From NCBI GenBank assembly GCA_973895155.1, contig OZ316894.1, forward strand, positions 11,966,001 to 12,030,000: DNA of 64,000 bases. Reading direction: 5' to 3'. This DNA is from Marsupella aquatica (lineage: Eukaryota; Marchantiophyta). Positions 37,724 through 48,081 of this stretch are shown here, piece after piece. Below the pieces are notes generated by a model. The model saw nothing but the letters and a program-made list of their open reading frames with translations. It did not search any database and was not told the origin of the DNA. Both the position numbers and the translations under genes were made by a program. How positions within the stretch are numbered: the stretch's first letter is position 1; each line of letters starts with the position of its first letter.

Positions 37724-38965
37724 ACAGTGGTGGACCTCGCCACCCAGCGCCCTCACCAATCCCAGCACTTGCGCCTAAGTGCCCTTAGTGCCCGAACGCC
37801 TCCACGGAATACCTCGAGCAAGCCTCCCAGTGCCTCTAGCACTACCTGCGGCCCCTCCCATACGAAGCCGCACCTGCTCACCTACACGACCGCTACCCAA
37901 CGGTCCTCACAGTCTGCACAAGCAACCAAGCACCTCGGTAAGTAACCCCCCGTATCTAGAACTCGCCAAGTCTAGTCTCCTAACTCAAGCTCAACAGACG
38001 TTGGTAAATAGGTCAGCGATAGGTCCTCTCGATGCCATAAGCCGGAACCAGAACCCACACCCACTGTCCGTCCAGGACATCTCCTTCCTTGGGCGCGGCC
38101 CGGGTTCCCCCTCGTACCTATCCATCACCAACTGACCGCCCTGACCTCAGGACATGCTCATGGCCCAAATAGTGTAGCTTGTCCCAAAGCTTGTCCCAAG
38201 CTTGTCTCAACACGCCGGGACCAGAATGGCCCCGACTCCAACAACCGCTCCCGGTTCGCCCCACTGATGGTCTAGGAACCGAGCGCCCTTGGGACTCAGT
38301 CTCCATACCTACTTGGCCTTGCCTCCCCAATGCAAGCTCCCTTGGGAGGCTGAACGTGGCTTGGCTGCTGTTCGGCAGGATTTAGCAAGCGGGCGAGCTA
38401 ACACCCGCAAACCATGAGAACCCATGGCACCCCTGGACCCATCTGATCTCAGGAGGGCGTTCCAACGCACCCAAGAAGTCCTCCAACGGACTTCCTATTG
38501 AAAAGATATCGTCATTTCCGTTTGGCGGTTTCGGCCTAGGCCCAGTGCTCATGCCTAGGCCCTCAGGTCTGATCGCCGCTCGGGGCCCCCGACCGGCCCA
38601 ACACGGATCGGGCCACAACTTGCGCCCCAAGCGTCCGTTGCCAATGGCGTCAACTCCATTGGCCTTGGGCCCAAGAGGAGCTCACTCCCAAGCCCTCAGA
38701 ACTCAAAGCCCATCTGACGGTCCGGACGGCCATCCTTGAGCCCGGCCCATTTGCCCTTGACCTGACCAGCCATAGGCTAGTCCAAGTCCTTAGTGCGTGT
38801 CCCCAGTTTGGCCCCTTGCCTCGCTAGTGCCACGTCTCATTGCCCACAAGTCTCCCCGTGCTATGTCCTCCCCGGATGGCCTATCCGGGCCTGGACCATA
38901 AGGGAGCTCGGCGTCAGAGTCAGCGACGCCGGAGCTAAGTGTTAAGGTAGTCGAGTTCCGCGACT
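37724..38965. mobile_element. GC-rich 1.24 kb insertion of unknown class
   Basis: Bounded by AGTACT on both sides (37718-37723 and 38966-38971), which also marks where the minisatellite unit is interrupted. Its base composition (clearly GC-rich, CCC/GGG-rich) contrasts with the AT-rich array. It begins ACAGTGGTGGACC and ends TTCCGCGACT. Frames inside are Pro/Ser-rich and unconvincing. A short TTGTCCCAAAGC-type repeat lies at 38179-38210. It could be a solo LTR or a non-autonomous element. Confidence 0.55.
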
Positions 38966-39010
38966 AGTACTAAACCAAAAGAATAGTTTAGGCCATACAC
39001 AGCGGGGTTA

Positions 39011-39679
39011 TATTCATTCCCCAATCAACCATGGATCATGATATATAGTGTTTGATCAGTTTCCAAAATCACCATATTCTACCCAACCCAATTTTTTGTC
39101 TTGAAGATTTGCCCATGGATTAGGCTCTCCAAGGACTGAATTTCTCTTTTCCCAAGCCCAAATGTCCATGATTGAGCTATCCCATTGATTTTTGTGGGGG
39201 TCTCCCTTACTTAGCAGTGTTGATACTTGCCCCAAAACAATGCTTAAGTCTACTTAAGCCCTAGTGGGCTCTTTTCTTTCTCAAGGGGTACGAGGATGTG
39301 TGGCCCAGGTTTTTAAACAAGCCTCCTCAATTCATGGTCGAATTGAGGAGGAAACAAAAATGCCCTATTTGAGGAATGAAAACAATGAATAGATACAAAT
39401 TCCTTGAATGAAGGAGCCTATACCAGCACATACTTGGGCCCGTTGCTTGCCATGTAGGATCAGTAGACACGTATCATAGTTAAACGCCATCCAGTTCTTG
39501 TAAAGCCAACTGTAGCCTTTTCCAGTCATTTTGTGGTCCAGATTTAATCTCAGAGTGAATATGAAGGTGTGCACATACACATTGTTACACAACATACATC
39601 TGAGCATACATCGCAATGTAAATCACTAACATATTTTTGCTTGGACACATCCATTTAACCTAAACACGTTGGTCCATTG
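39011..39679. other. No gene; diverged copy of the 23.7 kb repeat
   Basis: 39430-39560 resembles one arm of the foldback repeat at 23670-23780. The rest is AT-rich and unrecognised. Confidence 0.4.
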
Positions 39680-39872
39680 TGTTAGGATTTACTCTTAGGT
39701 CTAGAGTAACGACTATACTGTAGTTAAGACTAACCTTAGTCGCAGACTTGGTTAGGTTAGTCATGTTGTGTACACTCTATACGCAAGCGATGTTTGCTTG
39801 GAGTGGAGGAACTTAGGCTCATTGTTACGGAGCCAGTTGAGAGATAGGAAAAACTTGCATTATGGATGTTTG
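39680..39872 (+). repeat. Older solo LTR, left part (nested host of the Copia element)
   Basis: Starts TGTTAGGATTTAC and shares with the younger LTR the segment GGAACTTAGGCTCATTGTTA and the following GGAG...GAGAGATAGG. It is preceded by CATTG (39675-39679). The other part resumes at 51048 and is followed by CATTG. Confidence 0.8.
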
Positions 39873-40216
39873 TGTTAGATATTTCTCTAGTCTTGTGACT
39901 CATGAGCTAACCACAGTTAGTCTAACTCGGGTTAGGACTTAGCTAATGTTAGCGGTAGTGCTGTTGTGCATATAGCCAGGGCTGATGCCAGACCCTGGTG
40001 GAACTTAGGCTCATTGTTACGGAGCTGGTGGAGAGATAGGGAGAGCTTGTGCTGTGGATGCTTGGTATGGCCGGTTGGCCTAGAGTGCAGTAAAGCTCTT
40101 GTGTGTTCCCGTGGACGTAGCCTCATGTGGAGGTGAACCACGTATCTCTCTGTGTCGACTATTGTGCGTTGGATGGTTCATGGGCTTGCCGTTACGAATG
40201 TCGTCTATGCTCAACA
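39873..40216 (+). repeat. Copia 5' LTR
   Basis: 344 bp, beginning TGTTAGATATTTC and ending TATGCTCAACA. It should carry the promoter of the element. Confidence 0.95.
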
Positions 40217-40218
40217 AG

Positions 40219-40230
40219 TGGTATCAGAGC
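40219..40230 (+). other. Copia primer-binding site
   Basis: TGGTATCAGAGC, two bases after the 5' LTR, complementary to the 3' end of initiator methionine tRNA. Confidence 0.93.
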
Positions 40231-41752
40231 ATGCGTGGGAGGTGACGAGGTTTTTTCATGATAGGTTTTTCCAGCGTTCATTGTCGATGGTACATTCGGA
40301 GTTTCGTCGCATGAAACTCAAATGTATGTGGTTGTGTGGATTGGTTAGTGAGAGGGCTTTCTAACGGTGGTTAGAACTCGTTGATCGGTATCCGTGGTGC
40401 GGAGGATTTGATGTTTGCGTCGTTCAGGGTTTATTCATGTTCGACGGTATTTTGGGGGAGAAACCAGAGATCGTTTCTTCAACGGTGTGAGCTGTGCGGT
40501 GTGCGGGGCGTCACATGTGATAGTGATAGTTTGAGTTGAAGGTTGGAGTGTGCTGGTCGTTTTGGTATCTAGTTTGCTGACGTTTGCGGAACGAGTGCGT
40601 CGTGACGAGTGAAGGAGGCGTTCTGGTTTTTTGACAAGCTATGGTGCTTGTTTTTCCCTGAACCGGATTACTCGTCGTGACGCTTGACTCGGAGGAAGAA
40701 ACGCGAAGTGCTGAGGCTCAACGGAGAGATCGTGGCGAGACGGTCGTTTTGAGTCCAGGATTGGCACTTGACGCGGAGTGAAGGCGACGCAACAGAAGTT
40801 CTTTCTCTGGTGGAGCTTCAGACGTGCCGGTGCAATTCGGAAACATTTTCATGTCGGCGGTCATCACTTTTCTCATTGGAAACCAAAGCGGAGGCGGCTG
40901 AGGTTTGTAACACGGCCTTTGTGTCATTTTGGGCACATTTTTAAGGTTAGTTTAGGGCATTTTTTGCCCCAATACGGATCCAATACCCGACAAACCAGGT
41001 TTGCCATACGCCTCGGCGCGCACACCGGCCTCCCACACCCCTTTAAGCGTGAAAATGTGCTTTTTTGGGGCCAAATATGGCCAAAAACGCCCATATACGG
41101 CCCAAATATGCAAAAATATGTGCGTTTTGACCCCTTTAAACCAGTTTTTTCACATTTTTTGTTGTTTATACGTGATTCTGGCCGCGAATATGCGCGTGTT
41201 GCCACGAATACGCGCGCCTTTGCCAGGGGCTTTAAGACCCCTTTAGAGTGTGTTTTTCTGAATATTTTTTTCTCTCCTCCTCCTCATTGGTTGTGCCTCA
41301 TCCCGGGCCCTGTGACCCTCCGTTTTAACCGCTCCGACAGGGGGAACGGCCCCCTGTGAGCCCTGTTGGACTGTGCAAGAATATTCCCACAAAAACAGAG
41401 AGCTATTTTTTGGCCGTCCGACAAAGATTCCGTCCGCCGAATGGTAGCTTTTTTAGTTCTTTTTCGGCAAGGACGTTGCCACTGGAGTTAGCAACGCGGC
41501 GCACCGATCACATCGCGATTCCGACGACGGGTTGTACTTGGTATTTTGGTTATTCTCCGAGGTGGTCAAAACGGGGGAGTTTCCCAAGGTTTTACCCACC
41601 CCGACCAAAATTTGAATAACTTTTCCGTCGAATTTTGATTTTGATTTTGGCTTTCAGTATTGGACTCCTAGCTTCGTGGGCTACGCGGCGATGTTGAGTT
41701 TTGAGTTTTATGAGAAGTTTTGAAAAAAGACATTTTTTCGTGATTATTTCAT
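40231..41752 (+). other. Copia untranslated leader
   Basis: A 1.5 kb leader between the primer site and gag, with no domain-bearing frame. A block around 40960-41240 is rich in CCAAATATGGCC-like words. Confidence 0.7.
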
Positions 41753-42831
41753 ATGAGTGACTCGGAGGATACTGGAAGAATTGGCGTCGGTGGAGCTTCA
41801 GGATCGCGACGATCAGACAGTGAGTCTGAGGAGGAGCTGCTACCGTTTGAGGAGGAACTAGTGACACCGATACGATCACCAGTGCGGCGTGCAGTGGAGG
41901 AAGCTGTGTTACTACCAGAGCTGTCGGTAGTAGGGAAGAAGAGGGAGATGGCTAGATTCGGAGGAGCAAAGTTTGAGGTGGAGAAGTACGATGGTCGTAC
42001 TGATTACTTGCTATGGGAGAAGCAAGTGAAGGGTGTTCTATGGGCCATGGGCTTGGCTCATCTGCTCTCTTCGCGAGAGTAGTATGATGGAGAGGAGGAG
42101 ATTTCTTTGAGACAGTGGAGACAGGAGCAGGTGATTGCTGTTAATGCAGTGATGCTATATCTCAAGCCGCACATAATCAAGCAGCTGGATGATTATGCGG
42201 ATTGCACGTCACTGTTCAAGGCTCTAAGAGAGAAGTACTACCGGGAAGATGCGTCAGACCGGCTGTACAAGAAGTCTCTCTTGATGAGCCTTAGGCTCAA
42301 GGAAGGGAACAAGATGCAGGATCACCTGGATGAATTTGATAGTCTAGCGGTGGATCTGTCAAACCTGGGAAAAGGAGTTGAAGATGAGGATAAGGCCTTG
42401 CTTCTGCTAAGCTCCTTACCGCCGTCTTATCAGGGCTTGAAACAGGTGCTCTTGTACAGAGATTTGAAGTCCATTTCGTATAATGAGGTGGTGAGCTCAT
42501 TACTGTCTGATGATGCTCAGAAGAAGTTGGGTTAATCATAGACAGCATCTTCTTCTGGCACTGTGCTGAATGTGAACAGGGGAAGAGCAGCGCAGCGCAC
42601 GAATGGGCAGAACAAGTTTAGATCTACATCACGGGGAGATCTAAATCCAGAGGGAAATCTCAAGAGAGGAAGCCTCTTGCATGTTGGAATTGTGGCAAGC
42701 CTGGCCACATGAAAAGGGATTGTCGAGTAAAGGTCCCTACTGCCTCTGCTAATGCTGCATCGAGCTCGCATGAGGTAGATTTACTCGATGATGATGACAT
42801 ATTGTGATGTCAAGGTTATGCTCTCAACGTA
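41753..42831 (+). pseudogene. Copia gag (UBN2-type) and zinc knuckle, broken
   Basis: Starts MSDSEDTGRIG with an acidic region. The UBN2-type Gag core follows: FEVEKYDGRTDYLLWEK, then LREKYYREDASDRLYKKSL and the LPPSYQGLK motif near 42415. In-frame stops lie at 42080-42082, 42533-42535 and 42539-42541. A one-base change of frame near 42636 precedes the CCHC knuckle CWNCGKPGHMKRDC (about 42682-42723), and a TGA follows at 42805. Gag forms the virus-like particle in active elements; this copy cannot. Confidence 0.9.
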
Positions 42832-43641
42832 GTGTCAAATCCAGGTAGTGATGACTGGATTCTAGATAGTGCATGTACTTTTCACATTTGCTCTAGGAGA
42901 GATTGTTTCAGTTCTTACACGATTTCCAACGGGTCAGTGTTGATGGGAAATGGAATCCCATGTCAAGTTGTTGGACTTGGATCTGTAAGATTTCAGATGT
43001 TTGATGGTGTTGTGAGAACATTGAGGAATGTGAGACATATTCCCTGCATGATGAAAAATCTCATTTCACTTGGAGTTTTAGAAGCAAATGGCCATCAGTG
43101 GAGCTCTGCTAATGGTGTCCTTTAGGTTTCAACTGGTACTAAAGTTGTATTGAAGGGAAAGAGACATAGCAATCTATACGTTTTGGAGGGCAGTGTAGTT
43201 TGTGATGAAGCCAATGTAACCTTATCTCATGAAGAGACGGCCCGGCTGTGGCACTTCCGTTTGGGCCACATGAGTGAAAAAGGTTTGGTTATTCTTCAGA
43301 AGAAAGGATTACTTTCTAATTTGCAATCTTGTAAGTTGGAATTTTGTGAGCACTGTGTGCTAGGGAAGCAGCACAGGAAACCCTTCGGAGTTGGAACTCA
43401 CACCAGCAAGGAGGTACTTGAATATGTACATAGTGATGTGTGGGGTCCAGCCCCTACTCCCTCACATTTTGGACGGTTATACTATGTCACGTTCATAGAT
43501 GATTACTCAAGGTATGTGTGGATATACTTTCTACACAATAAGTCTGATGTTTTTGCCACTTTTAAGGAGTTGAAAGCCCAAGTTGAGAATCAGACCGGTA
43601 ATAAGGTGAGATATCTTCGATCGGATAACGGCGGTGAATAC
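42832..43641 (+). pseudogene. Copia protease and N-terminal integrase, broken
   Basis: The protease active-site motif WILDSACTFHIC is present near 42848. After a TAG (43123-43125) the integrase zinc-binding domain follows: LWHFRLGHMS supplies the His pair, CEHCVLGKQHR the Cys pair. The catalytic core begins at HSDVWGP (first Asp) and reaches RSDNGGEY (second Asp). At 43642 it is cut by the 4.4 kb element; its third acidic residue would lie beyond, after 48077. Confidence 0.92.
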
Positions 43642-45075
43642 TGTGACGGGGTCCCGCCACGGTAAGTCACCATTAGTGTCACCAGCAAGACACCTGTAAA
43701 TAAATAAGCCCATAGACCGCGAGTTTTTTTTATGTTCTTTAAGTTTGTAAAGTTTTTTAAGCATCTCGGGATAGTCGGAGACCCCAACAGTTTTGTCTAG
43801 ACCCGGGTTAATTATGGGGCAAAACTTGGGGGGTTTAAAATTGTGACTTTCCGGGAAGATAAGGAAGTCCGGGAAATAAGTATTTTTAATTTTTTTGGTA
43901 ACACCCCTTCTAAAGCAACACTCAGGCAGGACTGGGGGAGTATGGGGGGTTTAATTAAACCCCCATTAAATCCTTCCACGAGTGGGCAGCTAGGGAGCTG
44001 GGCCTTAAAGAGTATGAGGGGCAGCCCTGGAGCTGCCATGTGGAATCCCCATAAGGGGCAACCCAGGTGGGCGCCACCTGGCATCTCCATAAGGGCAGGC
44101 GGGGCGCATGGCGAGGGGGTCGATTAAGCCCTCTCAAGGAGCCCCTCTAATGGAGACCTCTTACCGAGCCCCGCGAGTGGGCAGCCGGACGCACAAAGGA
44201 GGAGGCCGAAAAGAAAAAAAAACATAAGGGGAGGTTTTGATTAAAACCCTCCCTTAAGGAGGGCTTCGTAGGCGAGCCCATAGGGCTGCGTGCCCAAAAC
44301 CTTAAGGGGCACTGCGAGTACTAAGTAGGGAGGCCGCGAGTGGGAGAGGTCGAGCACTTGGGGGCCCATAAGGGGCAGCCCTAGAGCCGCCATGTGGAAT
44401 CCCCAGGCTGAGAGAGGGCAGCCGGGGCGTGGGCAGTCGGGCCGGGGAGGAGGAGTAAGAGGAGTAAAGGAGGGGGGGTATTAAACCCTCCCGTGAGCCC
44501 ACGAGCGGGGTTGGCCGCAAGTGGGAGAGGGCAGTCGGGGGAGGGGGCAATTAAGCTCCCGCGAGCGAGGTGCAGGGGGCATCGGGGCCTGGGGGCCATT
44601 AACGGGGAGCATTTTTAAACCCGCGAGCAAGCTGGGGCCGTGGCGCCCCAATGGCAACGCGCCCTGCATAGGGCCGCGCGCCATTAAACGCCCCGCGAGG
44701 CAAGGCAAGAGAGGGCACCGGGGCGCATGGCGAAAGGAGGTGTCGGAGGCATTTTTTTGTTTTTTTGGTTCTTCTTTCCTCCCTCTTTTGCACGATCCTC
44801 TCCTTGCCGAAAGCAAAACTCGAGCTCTCTCCCAACACCTTGCCGAAAGCTCTCTCCACATTCTAATTATTTTTGAAGCTCTCTCTCTCATGGTGGATTG
44901 GTGGGGCTTGGTGGCGTGATTCTTCCGGGCATGAGCGGCAGCAGCACGGAGTGGATTCGGAGGGGATTGAGAGAAATAAATTAATCGGGCTACGGGGGCT
45001 GTTTCGGGCCAGGGAATTGACATTGCTACGGGTGACGGGATTTGGTGATTGAGGATTTGATTTCGAGATGCATGA
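43642..45075 (+). repeat. GC-rich left flank of the 4.4 kb element, internal repeats
   Basis: From 43980 to 44730 the words GCAGCCCTGGAGC/GCAGCCCTAGAGC, CATGTGGAATCCCC (44036, 44390) and GCGAGTGGG recur on the same strand, suggesting degenerate tandem structure. No coding is supported. It serves as a long 5' leader to the first ORF. Confidence 0.55.
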
Positions 45076-46404
45076 ATGCTAGATCAACCGGAGTTTAGTG
45101 TGGCATGCATTCGGAGATACAAGGCTACTTACCGTGACTACGTGGAGACTTTGATTGCAAGGGAGAGAGAAGAGAGAGAAGCTATGATGAGCATGGGATT
45201 GGCAGCAGGTTCCACACCGGTGGGTAGGAGGATTTTTCATCGAATTTATCCCAAGACCTCCGCCAAGGTGATGGAGGATTGTCGGAATATTTTCCAAGCC
45301 ACCGGGGTTACAAAATTCATGAAGGTGGAGATTACCATCCCTCCAGAGAAGAGCTGGGACATTGAGGCCGGGATGGAGTTACAAACGGAGGGAATCTACT
45401 TTGAATGTCTCAAACGTGTAGTGCCCCATGTGGAGTTGGCTAGGCTGCTGTTTCTGGAGAATCAGAAATTCTCATTCACACCTCGGCACATTAGGGGAGA
45501 ACTCACGTTGAAGATGGTGGCCACTTGGGTGATTAATCCCACCTCCACCACTGCCATCCCTCTTTCCGCTGTCAAGGATGTTGAGTATAAGGGATTCCTG
45601 GCCAAGGTTCATCAACGGGTCCTTGGCAACGTGCAATCCGGGGTGGTGAATGAAGAGCATTTTGTGGTAGCTATGGACATCAAAAACCACCCAGCCCATG
45701 TGTACGGATGGTGGTACTACGGGTTGAAGAAGCTGTTGGCCGCTGATCCCGGGAGTGTGAAACCAGGTGGGGCTGTACATTTGATGGGGTCATTTGTATT
45801 GGCCAGGGCAGAAGGGTTGATTGGTTCCCCGGGACAGGAAGACACGGGATCATCTCTCACCACAAAGACCCGGAGTATTGCCACTACCATTTTAGGGAAG
45901 CTCACGGAGGAATCATCATCGGCTGGTGGGGATGACGATAGAGGAGAAGAAAACCAGGATGAGGACTACACGTTGGAGTGGCTTGAATCACTCGTGGGAG
46001 ATCCAAAAAAGCCCCTGGTCTACAACATTCCGGATGTTTACCTGGCAGAGCTACGGGATTTTAGAGAGGGAGTCCATGAGGGACTCAAGCTAGTCCACGC
46101 ATTGAGAGATTCTCTCAAGCACGCCACAGCCAGAGTAGAGACGTTAGAGCAGAGTACCCTGTCTCTGAAGGAGGTGATCAAGGCCAAGGAGGGGACCATT
46201 CATGAGAAGGATAAGCTTCTCCAAGCAGCTCACGTAGAGATCTCCAACTTGAAGGGAGCCTTGTCCACCAAGGCCAAGGAAGCAGAGGAGGTGGGAGCGT
46301 TGAGACAAGCATTGGCCAAAGAGAAACAGAATTCTGGAGAAGTGGTGGAGTGGAGAAACCAGGTGGGAGCACTACGGAGTCAGGTGGCCGCCTTTGAGAC
46401 ATGA
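45076..46404 (+). CDS. Element ORF A, 442 aa, unknown family, C-terminal coiled coil
   Basis: A continuous 442-codon frame starting MLDQPEFSVACIRRY. Residues 1-260 look globular: EITIPPEKSWDIEAGMELQ, PRHIRGELTLKMVATWVINP, AMDIKNHPAHVYGWWYYGLKK. Residues 285-305 are acidic (EENQDEDYTLEW). Residues 330-442 are Glu/Lys/Leu/Ala-rich heptads typical of a coiled coil. There is no zinc knuckle and no Asp-based catalytic motif. Position and shape recall a structural Gag-like protein, but similarity to known Gag families is not evident. The frame is unbroken in a region where the host Copia frame has many stops, which suggests a younger or more recently functional gene. ORF B starts 6 bases after its stop. 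Confidence 0.75.
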   Translation: MLDQPEFSVACIRRYKATYRDYVETLIAREREEREAMMSMGLAAGSTPVGRRIFHRIYPKTSAKVMEDCRNIFQATGVTKFMKVEITIPPEKSWDIEAGMELQTEGIYFECLKRVVPHVELARLLFLENQKFSFTPRHIRGELTLKMVATWVINPTSTTAIPLSAVKDVEYKGFLAKVHQRVLGNVQSGVVNEEHFVVAMDIKNHPAHVYGWWYYGLKKLLAADPGSVKPGGAVHLMGSFVLARAEGLIGSPGQEDTGSSLTTKTRSIATTILGKLTEESSSAGGDDDRGEENQDEDYTLEWLESLVGDPKKPLVYNIPDVYLAELRDFREGVHEGLKLVHALRDSLKHATARVETLEQSTLSLKEVIKAKEGTIHEKDKLLQAAHVEISNLKGALSTKAKEAEEVGALRQALAKEKQNSGEVVEWRNQVGALRSQVAAFET

Positions 46405-46410
46405 GCAAAA

Positions 46411-46917
46411 ATGAGTCTGGGGAAACGTAAGAGCCCCGACACACCTAGCTCCACACTTTCCCCGGATTTGATCTCCCAGGCTATTGAGATGGTGGTGAAG
46501 GAGGTTAGTGGGAAGTATGGGCCCTTGTTGGATGGAGCCAAGAAGAGTCAGGAGAAGAGCAAGGGCTTGGAGAAGAAGCTCCGGGAGGTACGGAAATCGT
46601 TATGGGAGGCTCAGGTCAGTACGGGGATGCCACCCAGGTCTGTCACCCCCGGGACTCCCATGGCCATAGGGCAAGTTCTACCGTTGGAGTTGCGGTCCGG
46701 AGAAGAGGCTACCCTATGGAAGGACACCATTGGTGAGGGGTACATCAAGGCGTGGCAGGCCTTGGCCACTTTGAGGAAGCAAGGGAGCGGCAGCACAAAG
46801 AGTACCCCGGTAAAGAAGAAGAAAAGTGAGGTGGCACTCACTCCCGTGAGTGATGAAGAGGAGGCCCACTCACGGGGCACAAGCCAGGGCACCGAGAGTG
46901 AAGAAGAGGAGGAGTAG
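46411..46917 (+). CDS. Element ORF B, 168 aa, basic helix and acidic tail
   Basis: A 168-codon frame starting MSLGKRKSPDTPSS, six bases after ORF A ends. Residues 15-70 form a Lys/Glu-rich, probably coiled-coil helix. Residues 100-130 include EATLWKDTIGEGYIKAWQAL. A basic patch PVKKKKSE (about residue 137) looks like a nuclear localisation signal, and the end is acidic (TESEEEEE). No catalytic motif. The tight spacing to ORF A implies one bicistronic RNA, with ORF B translated by reinitiation or from a spliced form. A nucleic-acid or chromatin role is possible but not shown. Confidence 0.65.
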   Translation: MSLGKRKSPDTPSSTLSPDLISQAIEMVVKEVSGKYGPLLDGAKKSQEKSKGLEKKLREVRKSLWEAQVSTGMPPRSVTPGTPMAIGQVLPLELRSGEEATLWKDTIGEGYIKAWQALATLRKQGSGSTKSTPVKKKKSEVALTPVSDEEEAHSRGTSQGTESEEEEE

Positions 46918-48076
46918 ATAGTCGTACGGATGTGGTTGTACGGCCTCTGGATTTCCAACTCTTTTGTGAGGGGTCACTCACGGGCTTGTTGGAAAGAGCT
47001 CGCGGAGCTGATTCCCACAAGAGGCGGCGCTCCTCAAACGGAGCCAGGATGAGCAAGTTATGGCCCGACGAAATTGTGTTTTTGCGATACGGAAACGACC
47101 ATAACTCAGGCGCCCGATGTCCATTGCGAGTGCGGCTGAGTGATTCGGGATCAGGAGGAGAAGGGCTATCCAAGGGTGAGCTCAAAAGTACAATTGATAG
47201 GGCACCTAGTTTCGGCCATTGTGGGGTGCCTTGCACTTTCGGGGTTCACGGAGTACAGTTGGGGCGCCGTCGAAGGCACCATCGGCCCCTTGTTTAGGGT
47301 TTAGGGTTTTAGCAGCATGTGTGTGCCGCATGCCTTTTTAGTTTAGGGATTTCTTAGTGCAGGGTTTTAGCGGCGCCGCTAGGGTAGCCGCCATCGTTGT
47401 GACCCCACGAGGGGTGCTTTGGTGTGGTTTTTCGGTATTTAGGGGGAGAGCCCCGAAGTTGTTGGGAGGGGAACTCAGCGTAGTACTTGGATGCTTTGGA
47501 GTAGCTTTTGTGAGTAGCGCACCGATTAGGAGAAGTTCAAGCTAGAGTAGTGAGGTGGAGAACGTAGCACTTGTCCCCGGGAGGCAGGAGTTGGGCAGAC
47601 GGCAGGAGGCCGGGTTGTCCTTGCATGTGTTACGGGAAACACCAAGAGATATGGATTTGGCTTGAGGTTCCAATATTTTGTGTGTGACTTGTTGTTGCTT
47701 GTGTTGTTTGTTTTCCTCCCCTAGTGCGTGTGGTCGGTGTTGTTGTGGAAACATTTGCCCTTGTCACTAGTGTTCAAATCTTATCGTAAATGTTGGTATG
47801 CTTGCCCAAGAGAGGAGGGGGGTGGTGACAGCACTCACCCGGTGGGCATGAGTTGTAGATGGTAGGACCGGTCCCTTGGACTTGATCAAAAACGGAGAGA
47901 CCAGTCGGTAGACTTGATCAAAAAGTACACTTCCGGGAGCGGAATCAAACATACTCATCCTTAGGTGTGGAAATCCTCCAAATAGCGTCCCTCCATGATC
48001 CCGTAATACGATACCAACGGTTTAAGCAAGAAAAAGTACGGTTTGCACGTATTAATCGTTGGATAGGCAAGTGACA
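46918..48076 (+). other. Right flank of the 4.4 kb element
   Basis: 1.16 kb after ORF B. A 121-codon frame (46932-47297) is Arg/Gly-rich and not convincing. TTTAGGGTTTAGGGTTTT at about 47294-47311 is telomere-like but only two to three units. A purine run (GAGAGGAGGGGGGTGG) lies at 47810-47825, and two GACTTGATCAAAAA copies at 47879 and 47913. Confidence 0.5.
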
Positions 48077-48081
48077 AATAC

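Larger units (their letters stand above)
36549..39010. repeat. Minisatellite of about 110-bp units, twice interrupted
   Basis: Units share GGAAGAGTAGTTTAGGCCAT, then GATGTTGATGATCCAGTAGG and GTTTTGATATTTTGTGC with CTTTCAGTTTCAAGGCAAA. Unit starts (by the GATATTTTG word) fall near 36630, 36745, 36862, 36970, 37078, 37532 and 37672. The array is cut by a MITE (37087-37436) and by a GC-rich insert (37724-38965); the last partial unit resumes at 38966. Confidence 0.85.
43642..48076 (+). mobile_element. Unclassified 4435-bp element with two novel ORFs
   Basis: Begins TGTGACGGGG, ends GGCAAGTGACA, and is flanked by AATAC (43637-43641 and 48077-48081). Removing it and one AATAC leaves the Copia integrase reading frame continuous, which fixes the ends. 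TG...CA termini with a 5-bp duplication are LTR-retrotransposon features. However, no long terminal repeat could be matched between the left (43642-45060) and right (46920-48076) flanks, and no RT, integrase or transposase is present. It encodes two adjacent ORFs (45076-46404, 46411-46917). The left flank is GC-rich with repeated GCGAGTGGG, CCATAAGGGGC and CATGTGGAATCCCC words. The right flank has TTTAGGG-like words near 47297 and a purine tract near 47810. Probably non-autonomous; class unknown. Confidence 0.82.

Noticed and set aside
46932-47297. Third ORF of the 4.4 kb element
   Set aside because: Arg/Gly-rich with no protein-like pattern, and an overlapping antisense frame is just as long.
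47294-47311. Interstitial telomere repeat
   Set aside because: Only two to three TTTAGGG-like units, too short to call.
47396-47420. TGTGACCCCACGAGGGG as a start of a 3' LTR of the 4.4 kb element
   Set aside because: Only the first six bases match the left end; the following sequence does not align.
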